Shown here: positions 26,201 through 31,646 of the stretch, in pieces
Numbering within the stretch: position 1 is the first letter of the stretch
Layout of the letters: each line of letters opens with the position of its first letter
The notes under the pieces: model-generated
Told to the model about the DNA's origin: nothing
Database searches by the model: none
Seen by the model: only the letters and a program-made list of their open reading frames with translations
Position numbers and translations under genes: made by a program
Assembly (NCBI GenBank): GCA_944381215.1
Contig: CALWKF010000014.1
Coordinates: 1-34,670, forward strand
Reading direction: 5' to 3'
Length of the DNA: 34,670 nucleotides
DNA from: an uncultured Clostridia bacterium
GTDB taxonomy: Bacteria; Bacillota; Clostridia; Christensenellales; UBA1242

Positions 26201-26588
26201 CAAGGCTGTGGACTGCCACAACGAGAGCGAACTTTATGCTGTTGTAGGTGAGTTGCTTGATGACCACATTGACCACAAGTCAAGAAAACGCAAGGACGAC
26301 CGCAATCTATTAGATGATTCTCATTACCAGGCCGAAAAGGATGTATGTAAGGAACTCTTGGAGGTCGCAGACAGCCTAGTTAAAGAGGTCGTGCACTTCC
26401 GCGAGAAAAACTACTCTGTAACTGGCCCCAAGATGACGAACGCAACCTTTGAGGAGTATGTAAACTCGGTAGGCGGAATGAAAAACTTAAAAGCAAAGCT
26501 TGACGAAAGATTCGTAACGCCTATTCTAAACCGCGGATTTTTCCAGATTCGTGGGATAGAGGATGAGAGACAAAAAAGTTTTGAATAA
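23238..26588 (+). CDS. Large soluble protein of the secretion locus, unknown function (1116 aa)
   Basis: No signal peptide or membrane helix is seen, so it should be cytoplasmic or a secreted substrate. It has three blocks. An N-terminal helical domain (about 30-490) contains RFWFARKKILNRGFFDHWP near the start. A linker and middle region (491-860) has two proline-rich stretches (about 491-519 of the PTPLPPAP type; about 659-688 of the PEPKPEPKPLP type) and highly charged helices. A C-terminal helical domain spans about 910-1116. The phrase ILNRGFF occurs both near the N-terminus and near the C-terminus (TPILNRGFFQIRG). A perfect 27-bp repeat at 25881-25907 and 25914-25940 duplicates EENIDNNAS. 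I do not recognise the family. It is cotranscribed with the 87-residue gene and placed after VirB4. A scaffold or a secreted effector are both possible. Confidence 0.75.
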   Translation: MESNKRTMTSGQNAQNTQSNTVNSAVSSVNAGNLRDHLKNKRFWFARKKILNRGFFDHWPMGDGQFVENLTNVIGTDFYGKQFDDAKKTYKFNNIANPEAQAIANTSTGDMREAYSLINNGFTSRSILGKLRDMEINESVAKNRLETISGARHPAPDVDNWAIIGLNEEKITPREYFNLLKAELIVENPIIEEHRLRKQRDATFNPLLNEDSYAPPVIMDGVSINSFQNMETIENFDKVMGTISRKARVNLVSSDAVEAGNVEITKRKYYGPLRSIRNIFRGHTNSRTTGLPGAYTVKFSAQNSQSEQLYMVLKSMAEASVRPYMEQTSRLISTTSAENLPNINTFNENSHAISRASACLIASDMCKMLDLEPHDAKVMSTFFKVEAAQHLNSITDSRNENIMPLIADYYAESINNFAQDFGISLDTFAQYEQFDTTTAVNLGSALYSRRATPTTNTLGESNFNFARNNQNTEALDYIFGYLNRRAISQTPSTPTPLPPAPTPKPTPAPTPLPPAPAQEKSFSRQTYGNDVLKKHNYEDGSITYDINDIECSKEDFEEFEDLSKLIYSPTAKMAKPNEPETMRQLVRESEYNNTEYFYIKGVPATRRAFYSQKDLVVFNGICATNSEFELYKSYTRNQIVLDVDYNIENDGVIITPYNPEPKPEPKPLPGGNEVKPLPSPEPEPAVEAKNEDYQQISDDLISMALGITPNRIESQSSVRMNKKHIIERKLEEIAQRKAEEESVSEPDELPNPNKKKRELIETELEKRPVSIKVQGLPENYPDAEEELLDPVIDLDEYDPDKPYFRHDQKGSKYAQEIVRKYYERKNAKEQQPVDRHAEDDFGDLLPKQPDQVTPKVEQPKEEKTEVKKDSILKSLDDFLEVEENIDNNASITEENIDNNASDTAEVTKKKPSHKKQEFYGPRIMGHIPTEIEAEKVKCTSTQVEKSCVKVVADIVKDKFTKQYAEGMLYNKAAAASAENSREYFDNLDKAVDCHNESELYAVVGELLDDHIDHKSRKRKDDRNLLDDSHYQAEKDVCKELLEVADSLVKEVVHFREKNYSVTGPKMTNATFEEYVNSVGGMKNLKAKLDERFVTPILNRGFFQIRGIEDERQKSFE
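25881..25940 (+). repeat. Perfect 27-bp direct repeat inside the 1116-residue gene
   Basis: Two identical 27-base copies (25881-25907, 25914-25940) start 33 bases apart, encoding EENIDNNAS twice. The 33-base period keeps the frame, so copy number could change without breaking the gene. Confidence 0.9.
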
Positions 26589-26605
26589 TATAGGAGTGTG
26601 TAAAA

Positions 26606-26869
26606 ATGGAAGAAAAATTAACCCCAAATAACCCAAAGGTCATCGAGATGAGTTATAACGTTTTTGAAAAAATACTAACTTCGATTGACTTTAAGTCAAA
26701 GGATGAGTTGCTTAAACTTGCCGATGTAATGCTAGAAAAGGTCCAGGACCCCAAGTATCCTGAAATCCTTCGCCTAGCATACGCCGACGCAAAGCGCAAG
26801 ATTGAACTCTTAGAGCTCGAGCACCTAAACGAAATTAAGCAAATCGTGCTATCCGACAACGACAAATAA
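26606..26869 (+). CDS. Small helical protein of the secretion locus (87 aa)
   Basis: It starts 17 bases after the previous stop with AGGAG upstream of the ATG; the leader AGGAGTGTGT is the same as that before the coupling protein gene. The 87-residue product is acidic, almost entirely helical by composition (heptad-like Leu/Ile spacing in ILRLAYADAKRKIELLELEH) and without membrane segment. No family is recognised. Size, charge and cotranscription with the 1116-residue gene fit a partner or chaperone-like protein, but this is inference. A terminator follows. Confidence 0.7.
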   Translation: MEEKLTPNNPKVIEMSYNVFEKILTSIDFKSKDELLKLADVMLEKVQDPKYPEILRLAYADAKRKIELLELEHLNEIKQIVLSDNDK

Positions 26870-26895
26870 AAAAACTAATTAATCTAGGCTTAACT

Positions 26896-26940
26896 ATAAA
26901 ACGCATTTTAAGGGACACTTAGAGTGCGTTTTATTTTTGT
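26896..26940 (+). terminator. Terminator at the end of the secretion locus
   Basis: A 10-bp stem (ATAAAACGCA at 26896-26905 with 26925-26934) with a 19-base loop is followed by T5. It lies 27 bases after the stop of the 87-residue gene. Confidence 0.7.
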
Positions 26941-26957
26941 ATTTGTACCGCTTTTAT

Positions 26958-26986
26958 TTGATTTTATTCGACATTTTGGTTATAAT
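26958..26986 (+). promoter_or_regulatory. Promoter of the InlB-repeat protein gene
   Basis: TTGATT (26958-26963), 17 bp, TATAAT (26981-26986), about 20 bases before the start codon region. Confidence 0.7.
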
Positions 26987-27004
26987 ATTAAAAACGGGGG
27001 AATT

Positions 27005-27985
27005 ATGAAAAAAGTTTTAATTAATGTAGGCGTGTTCGCCTTGCTAATTGCAGTGCTCGCGGTGTTTGCACTCGGCGGTGCCACTAATATCAAAACCAGT
27101 GGACAAATTCGACTAGCTAACGAGGACCAGACAACCACTGAATCGTTTTCACTAAGTTACCACGAGTTCAATATGGTAGACGGAAGCCTCGTTGATGTCG
27201 AGATTCCCGCCGAAGAGGTCGCGGGGGCGGGGCTTCCTACAAGTTACATGGTCGAGGACTTGCCAGTTAGTATTCCCGCATTCAGTAGGACTGGATATAC
27301 TTTTGACGGCTGGTACTACATTGACGCAAGCGGAATTATCGACCTCAGTCTGGATTCGGTGAGCGGGGAATACCTTTTACCCGAAACCGCGTACGGCGAC
27401 ATTGTCTTGTATGCAAACCTTGAGGCAATCGAGTACAAAATAGAGTTTTTAGGACTACCCGACGGTACGAGTTTGAATGCAGATAATACCTACACAATTG
27501 AAACTGGCGTGCCTCTGTCTACAATCGTGCCCGAAATTTATGGATACAGGTTTGTCGGTTGGTATACTGACGAGGCTCTTACCATTCCCGCAAGCGACAT
27601 TCCGGCAGGTAGCACTGGCAACATTACCGTGTACGCAAAAATTGAGCGAATCGTCGTAACAATCACTTTTAGCGAGCAGTTCGACCCAATCAAAGTCGAC
27701 TTTGCTTCCATTGCGTACGCAGAGGACGGCACGGGAGTGTTAGATAACATTGTCCCCACGCGCGAGGGCTACACCTTCGACGGCTGGTATACCGACCCCG
27801 ACTTTTCTAGGCGTAGCAAAATCGACTCCCACAACAATTATCTAACCAGCGATGTTACACTTTACGCAAAATGGAATCAGCAGGCCGACCCCGTGATTAC
27901 TTGGATAGGTGTGGGGCTTGGCGGAGTCGCTGTTATTATGTTTGTAGTTTGGTGGCTAGCATTTAAGCCGAAGCTCGAAGACTAG
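27005..27985 (+). CDS. Membrane-anchored surface protein with InlB-type repeats
   Basis: I place the start at the ATG at 27005, with GGGGG upstream; the earlier in-frame ATG at 26924 lies inside a terminator and before the promoter. The 326-residue protein has an N-terminal signal/membrane segment (about 4-23). Three Listeria-Bacteroides (InlB B-type) repeats follow, recognised by GYTFDGWY, GYRFVGWYTD and GYTFDGWYTDPDF, each closing with a strand such as DVTLYAKW. A C-terminal membrane helix (ITWIGVGLGGVAVIMFVVWW) and a short tail complete it. It should sit on the outer face of the cell membrane. The repeat is common in adhesins and cell-wall proteins; binding partner unknown. Its last 23 bases overlap the end of the convergent spoIIID gene. 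Confidence 0.85.
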   Translation: MKKVLINVGVFALLIAVLAVFALGGATNIKTSGQIRLANEDQTTTESFSLSYHEFNMVDGSLVDVEIPAEEVAGAGLPTSYMVEDLPVSIPAFSRTGYTFDGWYYIDASGIIDLSLDSVSGEYLLPETAYGDIVLYANLEAIEYKIEFLGLPDGTSLNADNTYTIETGVPLSTIVPEIYGYRFVGWYTDEALTIPASDIPAGSTGNITVYAKIERIVVTITFSEQFDPIKVDFASIAYAEDGTGVLDNIVPTREGYTFDGWYTDPDFSRRSKIDSHNNYLTSDVTLYAKWNQQADPVITWIGVGLGGVAVIMFVVWWLAFKPKLED

Positions 27986-28205
27986 CATACTTTTCTTTTG
28001 TAGCCTTGCCACCACGAATATGTTTTTTATTAAAGTTGAGTTGTGCTTGCACACTCACTTTTTTATATAAACTCGGGCTGATTTTAGGGAGAAGAAGATG
28101 TAGGTAGTTATGAATACTGCTCTTGCTTTTTCCAAAATGCTTGGCACACTCGCGCACGGTCGTCTTGTTGTTTAGGTAGTAGTTTGCGACTTCAATAACG
28201 TCCAT
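27963..28205 (-). CDS. spoIIID: Sporulation transcriptional regulator SpoIIID
   Basis: The 80-residue DNA-binding protein matches SpoIIID along its length. A helix-turn-helix (TTVRECAKHFGKSKSSIHNYL, a shade over the recognition helix) is followed by a Pro-rich turn (LPKISP) and the C-terminal signature HIRGGKATKEKY, which in Bacillus subtilis SpoIIID reads HIRGGEATKLKY. It activates and represses mother-cell genes during sporulation. The start at 28205 is chosen because GGAGG lies just upstream; an ATG four codons earlier overlaps that ribosome site. A sigma-E-like promoter is visible upstream. It is slightly shorter than the B. subtilis protein. It marks the host as an endospore former and the flank of the secretion locus as ordinary chromosome. 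Confidence 0.88.
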   Translation of the reverse strand: MDVIEVANYYLNNKTTVRECAKHFGKSKSSIHNYLHLLLPKISPSLYKKVSVQAQLNFNKKHIRGGKATKEKYASLRASA

Positions 28206-28222
28206 TTTAACCTCCATACAGC

Positions 28223-28250
28223 ATTTTATGGGAATTAAAAGTACATTATG
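28223..28250 (-). promoter_or_regulatory. Candidate sigma-E-type promoter of spoIIID
   Basis: On the minus strand CATAATG (28244-28250), 13 bp, CATAAAAT (28223-28230) resembles the mother-cell sigma-E consensus with CATA-type boxes. spoIIID is sigma-E dependent in B. subtilis. The predicted leader would be very short, so this is tentative. Confidence 0.45.
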
Positions 28251-28290
28251 TTGTTTTTTAAGATTTTGTGCGGAATTTTTTATTTAAATC

Positions 28291-28319
28291 TTGTATTTTA
28301 TACAATAATTTGCTAAAAT
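28291..28319 (+). promoter_or_regulatory. Promoter of the ttcA-like gene
   Basis: TTGTAT (28291-28296), 17 bp, TAAAAT (28314-28319), 25 bp before the ATG. Confidence 0.6.
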
Positions 28320-28344
28320 ATTGCTATATTATTTGGAGAAGGTT

Positions 28345-29061
28345 ATGAAGAGAGTACAGGGAAAAGTGCGCAAAGCACTCGAATTATACAATATGATAGA
28401 CGCAGGCGATAAAATTGCCGTGGGCCTCAGTGGCGGAAAGGACAGCCTAACGCTCTTAGATGCCTTGGCAAGTTTAAAAAACTACTATCCCGTGCCGTTT
28501 GACTTGGTCGCAATCACCGTCGACATGCACAACGGCGAGTCAGATTTTAGTAAAATCACCGAATTTTGCGAGAAAAGGGGAGTGGAGCACAAAATCGTGC
28601 CTTCGCAAATTTACGACATCCTCTTCAAAATTCGCAAGGAGCCAAATCCGTGTAGCCTCTGCGCGCGCCTTCGTAGGGCAATTTTGGCCGAAACCGCTAA
28701 AAAACTCGGCTGTAATAAAGTAGCCCTTGGACACCACGCAAACGACCTAATTGAAACCTTTTTCCTTTCGCTCTTTTATGAGAGCCGTCTGTCTACATTT
28801 TTGCCCGTTACGCATCTAAGTAAGACCGACATCGTAATCATTCGCCCCATGATTCTCGTGTGGGAAAAGGAAACTATCGCGACCGCAAAGGACTTTCCCG
28901 TGTTCCACAACGATTGCCCCGCAGATAAGAACACCCAGCGCGAGTACATAAAAGGGCTACTTAACTCAATCGCTCCGCACATCCACCAGGTGCACGAGCA
29001 CATTTTGAGCGCAATCACACACCCTGAGCGCAACCACTTATTCAAGCCCACCGAAGACTAA
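28345..29061 (+). CDS. ttcA: TtcA-like tRNA 2-thiocytidine synthetase
   Basis: This 238-residue PP-loop ATPase adenylates a tRNA base before sulfur transfer. The PP-loop SGGKDS is at 29-34, the Fe-S cysteines are Cys103 and Cys106 in NPCSLCARLRR with a third at Cys191 in DCPADKNTQR, and LGHHANDLIETFFLSLFY is the usual family block. The three cysteines fit the [4Fe-4S] site of TtcA, which makes 2-thiocytidine at tRNA position 32. Related TtcA/TtuA-type enzymes modify other positions, so substrate is by homology only. The start is ATG 28345 with GGAGAAGG upstream; a TTG at 28321 overlaps the promoter. It is a single-gene unit, divergent from spoIIID. Confidence 0.85.
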   Translation: MKRVQGKVRKALELYNMIDAGDKIAVGLSGGKDSLTLLDALASLKNYYPVPFDLVAITVDMHNGESDFSKITEFCEKRGVEHKIVPSQIYDILFKIRKEPNPCSLCARLRRAILAETAKKLGCNKVALGHHANDLIETFFLSLFYESRLSTFLPVTHLSKTDIVIIRPMILVWEKETIATAKDFPVFHNDCPADKNTQREYIKGLLNSIAPHIHQVHEHILSAITHPERNHLFKPTED

Positions 29062-29393
29062 AAATATAATTTCACACCCCCTCAAAGTGCGTAGGCGCAC
29101 ACACGATAAATTAGTCTGTATAAATCCAATCTTTACTGACTATTGCAACTTTATTTTATCAACCGCGTGCTAGTCTACTTGCCGAACACTTGATAATTAA
29201 GTACATATTCGTATCGTACCCGCAATATATTCAAGGTCATTCTGAGCCCGCCCCGCGAAGCCTGAGACGAAGGATCTCATCCAAGCCGCTTATTCTGAGC
29301 CCGCCCCGCGAAGCCTTCAGACGAAGAATCTATTCCGCTTAATACAATTTTGTATCAAATAAAGCAAAAACAAAGCCCTTTTTAAAAAGGAAA
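29062..29393. other. Intergenic region with hairpin and GC-rich repeats
   Basis: No gene is seen. The left part has a small GTGCG-tagg-CGCAC hairpin (29087-29100) without a T run. The right part holds two copies of a GC-rich repeat. A short palindrome CCTTTTTAAAAAGG (29377-29390) just past the minus-strand stop at 29394 could be a weak terminator for the 331-residue gene. Confidence 0.6.
29239..29331. repeat. Two copies of a GC-rich dispersed repeat
   Basis: A 25-base exact match is present at 29239-29263 and 29292-29316 (begins ATTCTGAGCCCGCCCC). Each copy is followed by GACGAAG-x-ATCT. A related sequence lies at 14666-14681. The ends resemble the CATTCTGAG...GAAGAATCTC type of short repeat seen scattered in intergenic regions of many bacteria. 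GC content is far above the surroundings. Confidence 0.8.
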
Positions 29394-30389
29394 TTAGTAT
29401 CTTAAATATGGGCCACCGAGTTTTTGCTCGGGGATATCGATATTTTTGTCGCGCTCGTGCTTTACATGCGAGTAACTGTCGAAGTTAAATAGGTCGAATT
29501 TTTCAATATCGCTAGCACTCGTTGTCTTGATAATTTCATGCAAGTGGTGAATTTTAGCCACCTTTAAAACCTGCTCAATTAGGCAGTTGTCGCGCGCCAA
29601 AATCATGTCTTTTGAAATGCCGTACATTTGCATGAATTCATCCAAGCATTTTGCAAAATCTGCGCCCTTGAGGTTTGAGAGGTGATACGGGTGAGAGGCC
29701 TCTCTGCGGTCGCGCTCAGTTGAGGTAAACCTAGGTCTGTGGATGTGCGGAAAGGGGACCACTTGGAACCTGTTTTCAGGCTTTAAGTGGCTGGGGTTAA
29801 GCATGGTGCTCGACTTTAAATACGGATTTTGCACCCTGTGCGAGAACTCTTGATTGTTGTTGTCCAGTCTACTGATAAAGTAAAATCCGTCCTCATATCC
29901 GCCCACAATTGCGTATAGGTTAAAGGAGAAGTGCTCGGGGTTGTTCACTTCACGACATACGCTAAAACGGTACAAAACTGGGAGCCCTTCGCTGGTCCCG
30001 CTGTCGAGCGTCGGCGCAACCGCGAAAAAATGCGTCTTTTCAAACAAGTTGCCGTTGTGCTCAAAAACGAAGTGGTAGGTGTCAAAAATATATTTCGGTG
30101 CTGACGCCATAATAGCATAGTTTTTCGGGGAGCAGTAAATGTTGTATTTTTGCATGCGCGCCTTTTCGGTAAGGGGAAGGTTCGACACCAGTAAATTGCG
30201 CTTTAATGCAAAAGAATCGATATTGAATGCCTTTATTCCGCTAGTCTTTTTTTCTTGCGACTTTTTGGGGGAATAAATGCTGTATACTCGGTCTCGAGGG
30301 AAGTTGTCCTGCCTGTAAGTTGCCTCTTGGTCAAACGAGAGTTTATTTGGTCGGTAACTACCCGATAGTTTACTGTGAGCCTGAGTCAT
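29394..30389 (-). CDS. Unrecognised 331-residue cytoplasmic protein
   Basis: The start at 30389 is supported by AGGGGGCAGG upstream and a consensus promoter. The protein has no signal or membrane segment and is rich in His, Asn, Phe and Tyr, with an unusually polar, basic first 70 residues (probably disordered). The middle (about 100-200) alternates strands (YIFDTYHFVFEHNG, LYRFSVCREV, FSFNLYAIVGGYEDGFYFIS) and looks like a beta-rich domain. The last third is helical and mixed charge. I see no known catalytic motif and recognise no family. It stands alone between repeat-rich intergenic regions. Confidence 0.7.
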   Translation of the reverse strand: MTQAHSKLSGSYRPNKLSFDQEATYRQDNFPRDRVYSIYSPKKSQEKKTSGIKAFNIDSFALKRNLLVSNLPLTEKARMQKYNIYCSPKNYAIMASAPKYIFDTYHFVFEHNGNLFEKTHFFAVAPTLDSGTSEGLPVLYRFSVCREVNNPEHFSFNLYAIVGGYEDGFYFISRLDNNNQEFSHRVQNPYLKSSTMLNPSHLKPENRFQVVPFPHIHRPRFTSTERDRREASHPYHLSNLKGADFAKCLDEFMQMYGISKDMILARDNCLIEQVLKVAKIHHLHEIIKTTSASDIEKFDLFNFDSYSHVKHERDKNIDIPEQKLGGPYLRY

Positions 30390-30415
30390 ACCTGCCCCCT
30401 TAACTTCTTTTAAAT

Positions 30416-30444
30416 ACTATACCATATTTCGACATAAAAGTCAA
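30416..30444 (-). promoter_or_regulatory. Consensus promoter of the 331-residue gene
   Basis: On the minus strand TTGACT (30439-30444), 17 bp, TATAGT (30416-30421), close to the ribosome site. Confidence 0.7.
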
Positions 30445-30517
30445 TATGCTCGCTTATTTTTCCACATAATTCTATTAGCACAATCAATAATATTAAATGC
30501 CTTAATTAATAAATAAA

Positions 30518-30977
30518 ATGCCTTTAATGCAAGCATAACGGCACAATCACAACATATTATCATGTCTGCATTTAGGCAGACTCGCACCAAAGCGACTCAC
30601 TTTGTCCGTGCGCAAGTATAAATACTTGCCCCAGTTCTTGTTATTTTATGCCTTTTATACAAGCATATTAGCATGTATGCAAAAATGCAGACTCGCCCCA
30701 AAGCATCTCAAAAACTTTTGCGCTAAATAGCACAAGTGTACTTGCTCTTTTTATTGTTTTAATGCCTCCAACAATGGTACTGTCTACCTTGCGGCAGACT
30801 CGCACCAAAGCCACTCACTTCGTCCGTGCGCAAGTATAAATACTTGCCCCAGTTCTTGTTATTTTATGCCTTTTATACAAGCATATTATCATGTCTGCAT
30901 TTAGGCAGACTCGCACCAAAGCATCTCAAAAACTTTTGCACTAAATAGCGCAAGTGTACTTGCTCTTTTTATTGTTT
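30518..30977 (+). repeat. Four-unit A-B-A-B array of hairpin-rich repeats
   Basis: Four units begin with ATGCCT at about 30518 (A), 30648 (B), 30762 (A) and 30866 (B), and are 104-130 bases long. All share GCAGACTCGC(A/C)CCAAAGC. A units continue with a segment in which CGCAC pairs with GTGCG, then GCAAGTA-taaa-TACTTGC and a T-rich tail. B units continue with AAAAACTTTTGC, then CAAGT-gt-ACTTG followed by CTCTTTTT. Most units also have GTCTGC or TATGC pairing across a short loop just before the common block. The two A cores differ at only 2 positions over about 95 bases. Each unit ends in a terminator-like hairpin. No frame or direct-repeat/spacer pattern of a CRISPR is present. Confidence 0.85.
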
Positions 30978-30993
30978 ACGCACAAGTGCGACA

Positions 30994-31035
30994 CAAAAAA
31001 AGAACAAGTCCACCCCTGCGAGATTGCATCTCGCA
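30994..31035 (-). terminator. Candidate trailer/terminator of tRNA-Leu
   Basis: The 8-bp hairpin TGCGAGAT-tgc-ATCTCGCA (31017-31035) lies 20 bases past the tRNA 3' end. A T7 run follows on the minus strand, but about 15 bases beyond the stem, so it is not a classical terminator. Confidence 0.4.
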
Positions 31036-31055
31036 AAAGTTTTCTCGTTCTCCTT

Positions 31056-31143
31056 TGGTGCGGTCAAGAGGACTTGAACCTCCACGGCCTTAAAAGCCAC
31101 AAGATCCTTAGTCTTGTGCGTCTGCCAGTTCCGCCATGACCGC
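31056..31143 (-). tRNA. tRNA-Leu(AAG)
   Basis: Read on the minus strand, the acceptor stem GCGGTCA pairs with TGACCGC, the D arm is GCG...CGC, and the anticodon stem CAAGA/TCTTG carries the loop CTAAGGA. A long class II variable arm (GGC/GCC stem) and the T arm GGAGG-TTCAAGT-CCTCT follow. The CCA end is encoded. The anticodon AAG (31107-31109 on the complement) reads leucine CUU, and after A34-to-inosine editing also CUC. A promoter with extended -10 lies directly upstream. Confidence 0.95.
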
Positions 31144-31163
31144 ATATTTTTGATAACAAATTT

Positions 31164-31192
31164 ATTCTAGCACAAATTAAATATAAAATCAA
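31164..31192 (-). promoter_or_regulatory. Promoter of tRNA-Leu
   Basis: On the minus strand TTGATT (31187-31192), 17 bp, TAGAAT (31164-31169), with a TG extended -10, about 20 bases upstream of the tRNA 5' end. Confidence 0.65.
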
Positions 31193-31468
31193 GGAATTTT
31201 CGAAATAAATTTTAAAAAAGTCTACTTTTCTGCCTTAAAATGCAATTTTTGTGTTTAAAAAATTATCTTTTTCGTTCATTTTATGCTATTTATACTCAAC
31301 AGTATGTCGAAAAATAAGACGAAATTTGTCTATAAATTTAATAATAAGTTTTTAGTAGAAGAATTTTATTACTATTTATCAATTTATAATAACTTTTTTA
31401 CAATTTACATCTTGACAAAAGCATAAAATTTGTGATATAGTGCTAAAAAATCATAAAGGAGTAAAGTT
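31193..31468. other. AT-rich spacer upstream of the ferredoxin gene
   Basis: Apart from the ferredoxin promoter near its right end, nothing recognisable is seen here. It is very AT-rich with no frame of note. Confidence 0.6.
31412..31441 (+). promoter_or_regulatory. Strong promoter of the ferredoxin-Ppx-like unit
   Basis: A perfect -35 TTGACA (31412-31417), an 18-bp spacer and TATAGT (31436-31441) with an extended -10 TG. Confidence 0.75.
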
Positions 31469-31642
31469 ATGGTTGACAAAGAAATATGCCTCGGCTGTGG
31501 TGCTTGCGTAAACATGTGTCCAGTCGGCGCAATTAAGTTTGACGAAAATGGAAAGGCAGAGATTGACCCAAATATTTGCATTAAATGTGGGACCTGCGAG
31601 GGCGTTTGCCCAGTTTCAGCAATTACTATAAAGAAGGATTAA
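31469..31642 (+). CDS. 2[4Fe-4S] ferredoxin
   Basis: A 57-residue electron carrier with two complete C-x2-C-x2-C-x3-C-P motifs: Cys7, 10, 13, 17 (CLGCGACVNMCP) and Cys37, 40, 43, 47 (CIKCGTCEGVCP). This is the size and pattern of clostridial ferredoxins, small cytoplasmic carriers of low-potential electrons. AAAGGAG precedes the ATG, and a strong promoter lies upstream. The Ppx-like gene starts 4 bases after its stop, so the two are cotranscribed. The redox partner cannot be told from the sequence. Confidence 0.95.
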   Translation: MVDKEICLGCGACVNMCPVGAIKFDENGKAEIDPNICIKCGTCEGVCPVSAITIKKD

Positions 31643-31646
31643 GGCT

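Noticed and set aside
26924..27004. Upstream start for the InlB-repeat protein
   Set aside because: The ATG lies within a terminator stem and before the promoter; ATG 27005 has a purine-rich site and gives a normal signal peptide.
29377..29390. Perfect palindrome as a terminator of the 331-residue gene
   Set aside because: It has no loop and a weak A/T stem; kept only as a note, not as a feature.
30518..30977. CRISPR array
   Set aside because: Units are 104-130 bases with internal hairpins and two alternating types; there are no short identical repeats with unique spacers and no cas genes.
30954..31139. 61-codon plus-strand frame
   Set aside because: It runs through the repeat tail and antisense to tRNA-Leu, with no ribosome site.
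31056..31143. tRNA-Leu 3' end as attachment site of an integrated element
   Set aside because: No second copy of the tRNA end longer than about 10 bases and no integrase are seen in the window; the short matches are in repeat units instead.
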